Shown piece by piece: positions 55,319-64,000 of a stretch of DNA of 64,000 bases. Position 1 is the first letter of the stretch. Every line of letters starts with the position of its first letter. The notes beneath the pieces are model-generated. The model worked only from the letters and a program-made list of their open reading frames with translations, had not been told where the DNA came from and did not search any database. Source of the DNA: Ovis canadensis. Taxonomy: Eukaryota; Chordata; Mammalia; Artiodactyla; Bovidae. The stretch lies in assembly GCF_042477335.2 (NCBI RefSeq), contig NC_091262.1:71100001-71164000 (forward strand), given 5' to 3'. Position numbers and translations under genes: made by a program.

Positions 55319-56036
55319 AAGATATTATCTTTTTTATCCACTATTATATCCTTAATGCCTAGAGCAGCGCCTGACATAGAGTCGGCCTTCAGTTGCTCAC
55401 TGAACTTCACTGACATTTAGGCAAAACACTAAACTAACATATGACTCCTTTAGAGCTCCATGGGCCTTCACTAGCATCTGCCCTGTTCATGCGGCATCTC
55501 TAGTTTCCAAAACTGGAGCAAAGAACAGAAACTAACCAGCCAGGTATGTTGCTAGAAGTGAGGATTTAGACTGGGCAGCTTGTCAGGGTTTTCACAAAGA
55601 AAAGCCATATGAGTTTAAAATACAAAAGCAAAAGGTGACCGGCGGATACTGCTAATCCTAGATGTTCATAGTCAAGACCTTTAATCATCAGGGGAAATTC
55701 AGTCATGCTTAATGACTCTCCCCTGCACAGAAAACAGGCAAGGCTGCTTATAGTGGAGAAGACTTCTGACAGTAAGAAGATATTTAGATTCAATTTTTGA
55801 AAGTTCTGCGAAGCAACATGTAGATACCTTTAGGCTCTTTTCTAATGTCAAGTTTCCTCTCTACTCCATCAGACCTCTCCTCTTTAGCTGATGAATTTCT
55901 TGCTTGGTGGCGCTAGTTAAACTGAGTTCACACAGAGTGATAAGATTGATGCATATAGACCTATCAACTACTAGCAATTTGCTTTAATTCACAAATGTAG
56001 CTTAAGTCAACTGAAATCAAGATTTAACTAAAACCT
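55319..56036. other. Intergenic, small MIR/L2 piece
   Basis: A MIR/L2-type tail ('atgcctagagcagcgcctga') near 55345-55415. Otherwise nothing recognised. Confidence 0.45.
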
Positions 56037-56290
56037 GGACTTCCCTGGTGGTACAGGGGGTGAGAATCCACCTGCCAATGCAGGGGGCACAGGTTCGATC
56101 CCTGGCTCGGGAAGATCTCACTTGCTTTGAGCAACTAAGCCCATGCACCACAACTGCTGAAGGCCAAGCACCTAGAGCCTGCGCTGCACAAGAGAAGCCC
56201 GTCCACCCCTGCTAGAGAGTAGGCCCCGCTTGCTGCAACTAAAGCAATGAAGACACCACACAGCCAAAATAATCATAATAATTAATTAAA
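56037..56290 (+). mobile_element. tRNA-derived SINE with long tail
   Basis: 'ggacttccctggtggtacag' head, B box 'ggttcgatccc', then 'agaagcccgtccacccctg' and an AT-rich end. Confidence 0.85.
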
Positions 56291-56420
56291 ACATTAAATG
56301 TAATTGGGGCTAGAATATGCATACTCAGCATGGATTGATATCACCTCCAAGGGGGTGAAAATTGATTCTTAGGTGGGGAAAAATATTGTTTTTATATACA
56401 AAGCTCAGATATACATGCAG

Positions 56421-57465
56421 TTTTTTTTTTAATCTTAGTTCACTGATTCCTAAAATGTTGATGTTCACTCTTGCCATATCCTGCTTGACCACATCCAATT
56501 TATCTTGATTCATGGACCTAATGTTCCAGGTTCCCATGCAATATTGTTCTTTATAGCACTGGACTTTACTTTCACCCCAGGACACATCCACAACGGAGTG
56601 TCATTTCCGCTTTGACCCAGCCTCTTCATTCTTTCGGCAGCTATTTCTCTGCTCTTCCCTAGTAGCGTTGGGAATACTGGACACCCACTGCAGATGGTGA
56701 CTGCAGCCATGAAATTAAAAGACGCTTACTCCTTGGAAGAAAAGTTATGACCAACCTAGATAGCATGTTGAAAAGCAGAGACATTACTTTGCCAACTAAG
56801 GTCCGTCTAGTCAAGGCTATCGTTTTTCCAGTGCTCATGTATGGATGTGAGAGTTGGACTCTGAAGAAGGCTGAGGGCCAAAGAATGGATGCTTTTGAAC
56901 TGTGGTGTTGGAGAAGACTCTTGAGAGTCCCTTGGACTGCAAGGAGATCCAACCAGTCCATTCTGAAGGAGATCAGCCCTGGGATTTCTTTGGAAGGAAT
57001 GATGCTAAAGCTGAAACTCCAGTACTCTGGCCACCTCATGCGAAGAGTTGACTCATTGGAAAAGACTCTGATGCTGGGAGGGATTGGGGGCAGGAGGAGA
57101 AGGGGACGACTGAGGATGAGATGGCTGGATGGCATCACGGACTCGATGGACGTGAGTCTGAGTGAACTCCGGGAGATGGTGATGGACAGGGAGGCCTGGC
57201 GTGCTGTGATTCATGGGGTCACAAAGAGTCGGACACAACTGAGCAACTGAACTGACCTGGGGGGCTCATCTTCTAGTGTCATGTTTTTGCCTTTTCTACT
57301 GTTCATAGGGTTCTCAAGGCAAGAGTACTGGAGTGGTTTGCTATTCCCTTCTCCAGGGGGCAACAAAGGATGAGATGGTTGGATGGCATCACTGACTCAA
57401 TGCACATTAGTTTGAGCAGTCCACGGGGTCACAAAGAATCAGACACAACTTAGCAACTGAACAGC
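56421..57465 (+). mobile_element. Twin-primed BovB, host of a second BovB
   Basis: Flanked by exact atacatgcagt (56411-56421 and 57466-57476). Inside, 56431-56685 and 57250-57356 are BovB 5' sequence in antisense (reading 'GTWNIRSM'-type endonuclease start), and 57357-57465 is the BovB 3' end in sense. Removing 56686-57250 restores one continuous inverted 5' segment. Confidence 0.82.
56686..57250 (+). mobile_element. BovB 3' end nested in the twin-primed BovB
   Basis: Sense BovB, little diverged, with a 167-codon frame (56747-57250) spanning the ORF C-terminus ([24 protein letters not shown]). Broken upstream, so incomplete. Confidence 0.88.
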
Positions 57466-57779
57466 ATACATGCAGTATGTAACAGTATATCTGTGACATT
57501 AAGATTTTATTGGGGTGTGGAGTAATAATGAAAAATAAAAGGTTGAGACATTCTGGACTAGAAAGATAAAGCAACCTAGGTCCTGCCCTTGTGAAGCCTA
57601 CATTCTATCTAAGGAAACTGTATTTTGAAGTCATGCATGATCTGCCTTCCCTACCTCACGAACTGCAAGCCACCCCCCACATCTCTGACCCTCCAGTCTT
57701 GTTTTTTTTTTTTGACCCTCCAGTCTCGCACTGTCCTAGTCAATTGCTGTTCTGATTATTCACTATCTCTTCCTATGGA

Positions 57780-58105
57780 AAAATTTAATTTCCTGTCCCG
57801 CTAATGTCAGCCTCGGCCACATAACCTGATTTGATTTGGTTGGTGAAATGTGAGTGGAAGGGACGTGAGCCATTCCCAAGCTTTAAGTATCAGCTTGTAG
57901 TTTAACCCCCCAACTTTTTCCTCCACGATGAGCCCAACATATTCTAGACAGGGGCTACTTCTTTGGTCTAGATTCTAGAATGAAGAGGACATGGAGCAGA
58001 GCCAAAACATGGCACGTGTCCACAGTGGACACAGAGCTTGAACAAAAAGTACAACTTGGCTTTTGTGAGCCCCTGAGATTTTGGAGATTGGTTGTTAACC
58101 TCATC
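57780..58105 (+). mobile_element. MLT1-like LTR
   Basis: 'ggtgaaatgtgagtggaagg', 'aggacatggagcagagccaa' and 'ctgagattttggagattg' in the order of an MLT1 LTR in sense. Confidence 0.6.
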
Positions 58106-58299
58106 ATAACTCACCAATAGATGACTAATGGACGTACTGATGTATCCTGCTTTTTCTTCACCTCCAGACCTCCTCTAGGCTTAGGACACTTTCCTTCTTG
58201 GTTCCTGGCCTTTCCTGCTGTTAGTTTAGATGCCTCTTTCTCTATTAAGTCAGAGTTCCTCCCTTCCCCTCCCCAGCAAAAAAATACCAGGCTGAGTGT

Positions 58300-58790
58300 C
58301 TCCAGTGGGCAGATTAATGGCCCCCTGTAAAGTACGTCCATGTCTTAATTCCCAAAACGTATAAATATGTTATGGCAAAAGGGACGTTGCAGATGTGACT
58401 AAGGATTATAACAAAAGAAGATTATCTTAAATTAACCAGCTGTGCCTGAGTATAAACATAATGATCTTTAAAACATGGAAGAAGAAAGCAACAGAGTCAG
58501 AGATGCCATGTCAGAAGCAGAAGTCAGAAGGACTGAATTGCTGGCTTTGAAGATGGAGGAAGGAATGCAGGCAGTCTCTAGAAGCTAGAAAAGGTGAGGA
58601 AACAGATTCTTCCCTTGAGTCTCTACTAAGGAAGAAAGCCCTGCCAAGACCTTGATTTAGACCCAATGAGACCCACTTCAAACTTCTGACCTCCAAGACT
58701 ATAAGAGAGTAAATTTGTGTTGCCTTTAGGCACTAAGTTTCTAGTAATTTGCTATAGCAGTGTCCTTCTCTAGTTATGAACCCCAATAGC
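58300..58790 (+). mobile_element. Old mammalian LTR/MER-type repeat
   Basis: 'gggacgttgcagatgtgact', 'ggcagtctctagaagctaga' and 'cttctgacctccaagactat' match a common old family in order; the family name is not assigned. Confidence 0.5.
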
Positions 58791-59415
58791 ACAGTAGTTC
58801 CCTAAGCATGATACTGATGTTGACTTGAACTGTCTCTTCACTTTCCATCACACCATCATTCTGGAATGAACAAACAACCAGGACTAATGAGGAACAGCGA
58901 TGGGTGGCAAAGAAGTATAAACCTAAGGCTGGACGCTCCTACTTTCTGGTTTGCTTAAATCAGCTCTCCTGGGCAAGGCACTAAACGTTTATGATCCTCA
59001 GTATCCTCATCTTTAAGAATGGAGAAGCTGAAGAGAAGCACAAAGAATTTTCCCTAGGTAAAAGAGCATTTTCTAAGTTGAAAGTGTATACAAATGTTCA
59101 TTTGTTTTTTTTTTTAATCTGATGCTGTTTATTTTAAAGATGGATGGGACTGAGAAAATGGAAGACAGCCCTACTGACATCCAGTCAGCCATGTTCCCAG
59201 CCAAACATGAACAGTGCTCAGAACAAGACACTGGCAAAGTCACTCTGGTCAGCCCCCAGATTCCCAAACACCCCAACACACTCTGACACGCATTCCTCCT
59301 TTCTGAGAAATTGCTGCTATTTCAGCCAGTAACAAATCAAGCCCCATTAAATCTCCTTTTAGATGACAATCACTTAAGTACTCAGTCACCCAGTTGCCCC
59401 TGCTTCTTGACAGCA
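58791..59415. other. Intergenic, nothing recognised
   Basis: No gene or clear repeat. A T run at 59106-59116 is the only feature. Confidence 0.45.
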
Positions 59416-59419
59416 TTCA

Positions 59420-59548
59420 GCAAAGGGTGACCCACTCCAGTGTTCTGGCCTGGAAAACTTCATGGACAGAGGAGCCTGGCAGGCCACAGCCCATGGGATT
59501 GCAAACAGAAGGGCGCAACTAAGTGTACACACACACACACACACATAC
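59420..59548 (+). mobile_element. Bov-tA SINE fragment with CA tail
   Basis: Starts within the body ('gacccactccagtgttctgg') and ends in (CA)n at 59527-59546. Confidence 0.78.
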
Positions 59549-60517
59549 AAACCCAGAGGAGGCCCCTGGTCTTTAACATGCCTTTGAATCATTGAATACA
59601 AACCCTGGAAGAAGCCCCTTTCATCTCCCCTGCTGGGACACTCCCGAGGACACCTTCTCCTTGGCTACAGCAAGTTCGGTAAACCTAAATTTGGGAGTCT
59701 GTGTTTTGTTTATATGTTTTGACTTCAGGTGTGGTCTTTGGTCCATTGGAAGCTCTTCATAATTAATTTTAAATTCACAGACAAGCAAACAGATTAGGAG
59801 ACCCATCACGGTCCTGCAATTAGCTACAAAAATGAGATCAAACTTGTCTTGTGTTTGTTTTCATATCACCATGAACTTGGGCTATTTGATTACTGAACAC
59901 GTCAACTCACCAGATCTGTCTGGCACCCAGGCTCCTATTTCTCATTGTGGCTAGAACCTTCCAGTAGCTTTTAGTCACTGGAGAAAACCTGCCGTATTTT
60001 TTTCAAATAATGCTTAGTCCTGGGCCAAAGCCAGATATTCTGATGAGAGTTAATTGTTCTTTATCTGCATGAGAGGAAACAGGTGTGTGTTCCCCGCTGC
60101 CATCTGATTTCTTCCGTTGAGATCTAGAAGCAGACACTCCATCAGCTGCCCCAGCAGGAAATTACCCTTCTGTAGAAGGTAAACAAGAGGGTTTGCTTTA
60201 TTTTTAGTCAGAATATTGGACCTAAAAAACATTTCCAATCACTTGTTTTTTTTAAAAATCTGATTATTTGAGTAATATTCCCGTTGTGAAAAATACAGAA
60301 AGGTGTAAAGAAGAGGGTAAACAAGTAAGTCTTCATATTTGGGCCGTTTCCTTCCAGTCTTTTTTTGTTGTTGTTGTGTATGTGTGTGTACATGGAGTGA
60401 TCCAGAAGTGGAGAAAAAACAGCTTATAGTGGAATTTACAGCCTATATACAATTTTCAATTTTAATCATATTTCTAAAATATTTATTACATGCTCATTAT
60501 AAAAATTATAAGCAATA

Positions 60518-60519
<2 letters not shown>

Positions 60520-60557
<38 letters not shown>
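60520..60557 (+). repeat. (TG)n microsatellite
   Basis: About 18-19 perfect TG units at the tail of the SINE. Confidence 0.97.
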
Positions 60558-60558
<1 letters not shown>

Positions 60559-60755
60559 GCTCAGTCATGTCCAACTCTTTGCAACCCCATGGACTATAGC
60601 CTATTAAACAATTCTGTCTGTGAGATTTTCCAGGCAAGAATACTGGAATGGGTGGCCATTCCCTTCTCCAGGGCATCTTCCAGACCCAGGGACTGAACCC
60701 AGGTCTCCTGCATTGCAGGAGGATTCTTTACCATCTGAGCCACCAGGGAAGCTCA
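60520..60755 (-). mobile_element. Bov-tA SINE with TG-repeat tail
   Basis: Exact 10-bp duplication aagcaatacc (60510-60519 and 60756-60765). A (TG)n tract (60520-60557) is the SINE tail in antisense, followed by body and tRNA-like head. Confidence 0.92.
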
Positions 60756-60924
60756 AAGCAATACCATAGGCAGAGCAAAAAGCTCTAGTACACTTTTAGC
60801 ACTTTGCCATCCAGCCACTTCCCAAGGATAACTCCTCTTAAATTAGGAAGGAATGGTTTCTACTGCTCAATTGTAAACACTCAGTAATGAGGATTTAGGG
60901 GTGGGTAAGGGTAGGTGTGGCACT

Positions 60925-61060
60925 TGTATTTATTTATTTTATTTTATTTTGGCCACAGCATGTGGCATGCAGAATCTTAAGTTTCTCCGCGAGGGATCGA
61001 ACCCAAGCCCCCTGTGAGGGAAGCACAGAGTCTCAACCACCAGACCGCCAGGGAAGTCTC
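60925..61060 (-). mobile_element. tRNA-derived SINE
   Basis: Antisense: T/A-rich tail, 'gagggatcgaacccaag' B box complement and 'gaccgccagggaagtctc'. Confidence 0.85.
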
Positions 61061-61069
61061 AGTGTGGCA

Positions 61070-61715
61070 GTTTCAGAATGGATTCTTCTCATTCCTCTTG
61101 TGGCAGACAGACCATAAGTTGACCAATGATTTCCTGTCTCCTGGTGCCCATGCCTTTGTGTAATTCTCTCCTCGTGAGTACAGATGGGATCCATGACCTG
61201 CTTCTAACAAATAGAATATGGCAAATGTAACAGGATGTCCATCCCTTGATTTGATTACATGATAAGGCAAAGATGGTTGGGTGTGTCAGCCGCATGATTA
61301 CATTACATTATATGAGATTCCAATTTAGCAGACTGGATTCTCCTTGTTGTCTTGATGAGGTGAGTGTCTGTACTGAGGAAGCCCATGTGTTAACAGACAG
61401 TGTGTAACTCACGTAACCTTTATGACCCGATGGCAGCCTCCCAGCTAACAGCCAGCAAAAAGCCAGGTCCTAGATAATACAACTGCAAGGAAATGAATCC
61501 TGCTCCCAGCTTGCACAGACTTGGAAGCAGATTCTTCCCCAGTCAAGCCTCCCAATTAGCCTGGCCAACATCTTGATTATAGCCTTGTAAGACCCAGATC
61601 AGAGCGCAACTAATGTCCTGACCCACAGACATTTGGGGATAATAAATGCATATTGTCTGAAGGTGCTAGAATTGTGGTAATTTGTTACACAGTGATAGGA
61701 GAGAAATACACCTCA
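61070..61715 (+). mobile_element. Old mammalian LTR/MER-type repeat
   Basis: 'tgacctgcttctaacaaata', 'gacttggaagcagattcttc' and the end 'attgtggtaatttgttacac' recur in a family found across mammals; not named. Confidence 0.5.
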
Positions 61716-61804
61716 TCTATGCATTTCCAGATCATAGGGCTAGGACTCCTTGGTTGCAAGCAACAGGTACCAGTTCAAACTGGTAAAAGGAAAATCTAAA
61801 TGTT

Positions 61805-62035
61805 CACCCACTTGATGCCAAGAGCCGATGCCCTGGAAAAGACCATGATGCTGGGAAAGATTGAAGGCAAAAGGAGAACTGGGCAGCAGAGGATGAAATG
61901 ATTTGATGGCATCACCAACACAATGGACATGAATTTGAGCAAACTCTGGGAGATAGTGAAGGACAGTGGAGCCTGGCATGCTGCAGTCCATGGGGTCCCA
62001 AAGAGTCAGACATGACTTAGTGACTATACCACCAC
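61805..62035 (+). mobile_element. BovB 3' end
   Basis: Sense tail from 'gccaagagccgatgccctgg' to 'agacatgacttagtgact'. Confidence 0.85.
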
Positions 62036-63060
62036 CACCATTAACACAGCCAATAAATTTAGCACTGTGCAAGGATATTATTTAATATCCAGTCCATATA
62101 GACATGTTTATAATAGTCCGAAACATGTTCTTTGTAAGCTGTTTAAAATTTTTTCCTGATTCAGAATCCAAAATCCAATGCAACCTTGCACAGAATTTCC
62201 CCAATCCCTTTAATCTGGAACAGCCCCCTGTCCTGTCCTCTCCTTTGGTCCTTCTTGCATTGATATCTTGAAGAGAGTGGTATGGTTTTCTTGTCGAAGG
62301 ACCTACAACATAGATGTATGTTTCTTCCCAGTTGGATTCAGGTTTAACATTTCAGGGAGGAATTCTTAAGCAGATGATGTCAGGTCAATATATCAGTTCA
62401 GGAGGCACCAAATGTCAGTGATGCTAAGTTTGATCACTTAGTTAAAATGTTTCCTGACAGGTCTATCATAAAAGCATATTTTGCCTTTTTTGTTGTTGTT
62501 AATAGGTATTTGGTGGAGTGATACGTTAGACCATGCAAAGATCTTATTCACCAACAAACTTTCAATAGTTATAGAATGCACCAGCAAAAAGAAAAGACAA
62601 AGCAAAAAAGAATGTGCTGGCAATCCTTACCTGAATTATTATATTAGTGGTTACAAAATGGCGATTTTTATTAATATATCACCATTTTTCATACCATTGT
62701 GTGCTGATCTTTTTCTTTCCCACACTTTTTAAAATACTATTATTGTATACTTATGAATTCCTTTTTCTAAAAAGGTATTAAAATCCAATGTTGTCATTCT
62801 TGTTGATATTTAAACTACCCCAGGTTTGGCCAGTGGGAGCCCCTCCAAGCCAATTCCCATGTCCTTTCCACCTGTCCCCTTCATCTTGGAGCACATCTTT
62901 GCTTTGCAGCATGCCAAGATGTTCCAGTCTAACACAGAACATTCCCTGCCCTTGACCTGAAATCAGTCATTTCTGCAAAAAGCGTTCCTTTTTGAGGAGA
63001 ATGATAGAAACCAAGATCTCAACATTAAGACCTCTGAGACAATTTTTCAAGTTGCTAACC
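62036..63060. other. Intergenic, nothing recognised
   Basis: No gene or assignable repeat. Several short A/T-rich open frames only. Confidence 0.5.
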
Positions 63061-63062
63061 CT

Positions 63063-63755
63063 AATGGCAGGAAGCAAAGAGGAACTAAACAGCCTCTTGA
63101 TGAAGGTGAAAAGGCTGGCTTAAACCTCAACTCTTAGCTCTTAGAAAGCTAAGATCATGGCATCTGGTCCCATCACTTTATGGCAAATAGGGGAAAGAAT
63201 GAAAAGAGTGACAAACTTTATTTTCCTGGGCTCCAAAGTCACTGCGGACAGTGACTGCAGCCATGAAATTAAAAGATGTTTGCTCCTTGGAAGAACAGCT
63301 ATGACAAACCTAGACAGCACATTAAAAAACAGAGACATCACTTTACTGACAAAGGTCCATATAGTCAAAGCTATGGTGTTTCCAATAGTCATGTATGGAT
63401 GTGAGAGTTGGACCATAAAGAAGGCTGAACACCAATTCAGTGCTTTCGAATTGCGATGCTGGAGAAGACACTTGAAAGTCCCTCAGACTGCAAAAAGATT
63501 AAACTAGTCAATTCTAAAGGAAGTCAACTCTGAATATTCACTAGAAGAACTGATGCTGAAGCTGAAGCTCCAATGCTTTGGCCACCTGATGTGAAGAGCT
63601 GACTCGCTGTGGAAAAAGACTGATGCTGGAAAAGATGGAAACTCAATGGACATGAGTTTGAGTAAGCTCTGGGAAATGGTGAAGGGAAGCCTGGGTTACT
63701 GCAGTCCATGGGGTTGCAAAGACACAGACACAACTTAGTGACTGAGCAACAACAA
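63063..63755 (+). mobile_element. BovB 3' portion
   Basis: Sense BovB from just after the YADDT region to the tail. A 116-codon frame (63157-63507) keeps [14 protein letters not shown] and [15 protein letters not shown], then breaks. Confidence 0.88.
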
Positions 63756-63789
63756 CCACATAATATTTCCAGCAATGATTATATTATCA

Positions 63790-64000
63790 TTTAACTATTC
63801 CATTAATACTGGACACTTTGAAGAGAAAAAATCTTTCACTATTTAAAATAACACTGCGATGAAACAACTTGGACACAAATACATTTTTTGAACTAAGAAT
63901 GAGTGACTGAGGACATACCCCAGAGGGGAGTCATTGGGTTAGAGGGAGTGGCACTTTTCAGATTCGCTTTGCAAATTGCCCAAGTGCCCTCCAGAGAGAC
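63790..64000 (-). mobile_element. Probable old L1 fragment at window end
   Basis: Words like 'ataacactgcgatgaaacaa' and 'caaattgcccaagtgccctc' recall an L1 3' region. Cut by the window edge. Confidence 0.4.

Noticed and set aside
1-64000. CRISPR arrays, phage defence, operons or other microbial systems
   Set aside because: No regularly spaced repeats and no prokaryotic gene layout; this is mammalian DNA.

Overview
The window is nuclear DNA of a ruminant, very probably a bovid. It carries dozens of BovB (RTE-type) LINE pieces, tRNA/BovB-derived SINEs (Bov-tA and Bov-A2 types), ruminant-type L1, and endogenous retroviral LTRs, alongside an older layer of L2, MIR, MER5A-like and MLT1-like repeats common to mammals. 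The one authentic multi-exon gene is GOLGA5 (golgin-84). Placing it on cattle chromosome 21 or the human 14q32 counterpart is inference from GOLGA5 alone. I see no CRISPR array, operon or microbial system.

Positions 1-19167 are intergenic and almost wholly made of transposable elements. Two antisense, tRNA-Pro-primed retroviral 5' ends lie back to back (3255-5497). A stack follows. BovB 'A' (minus; 6901-14356) is interrupted by an L1 (7173-9192) and by a solo LTR (9824-13733, 6-bp target duplication). That LTR is itself interrupted by a near-complete BovB 'B' (10144-13042) and by a 5'-inverted BovB scrap (13080-13361). A head-to-head BovB 'C' (14357-17917, plus) is split by a second solo LTR (14538-16059, again with a 6-bp duplication). 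Old L1 sequence ends this part.

At 19374-20051 (minus) is an intronless, full-length, uninterrupted copy of BCAS2 (pre-mRNA splicing factor SPF27). It keeps 5' and 3' UTR remnants, a short A tail and a 16-bp target duplication, so it is a processed retrocopy with an open reading frame.

GOLGA5 runs on the plus strand from a CpG island (about 22900-23780) to a 3' UTR ending near 51415. A non-coding exon 1 is followed by 12 coding exons, all with GT/AG borders and compatible phases, giving a 732-residue protein: a disordered N-terminal part, a long coiled coil, and a C-terminal membrane anchor split between the last two exons. Introns hold SINEs, BovB fragments and older repeats.

Positions 51420-64000 are intergenic again: L1, BovB 3' ends, tRNA-type SINEs, a twin-primed BovB flanked by an 11-bp duplication that was later hit by another BovB, and old mammalian LTR-like repeats. 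Repeat family names come from recognition by eye, not a database search, and most repeat edges are accurate to about 10-30 bases.
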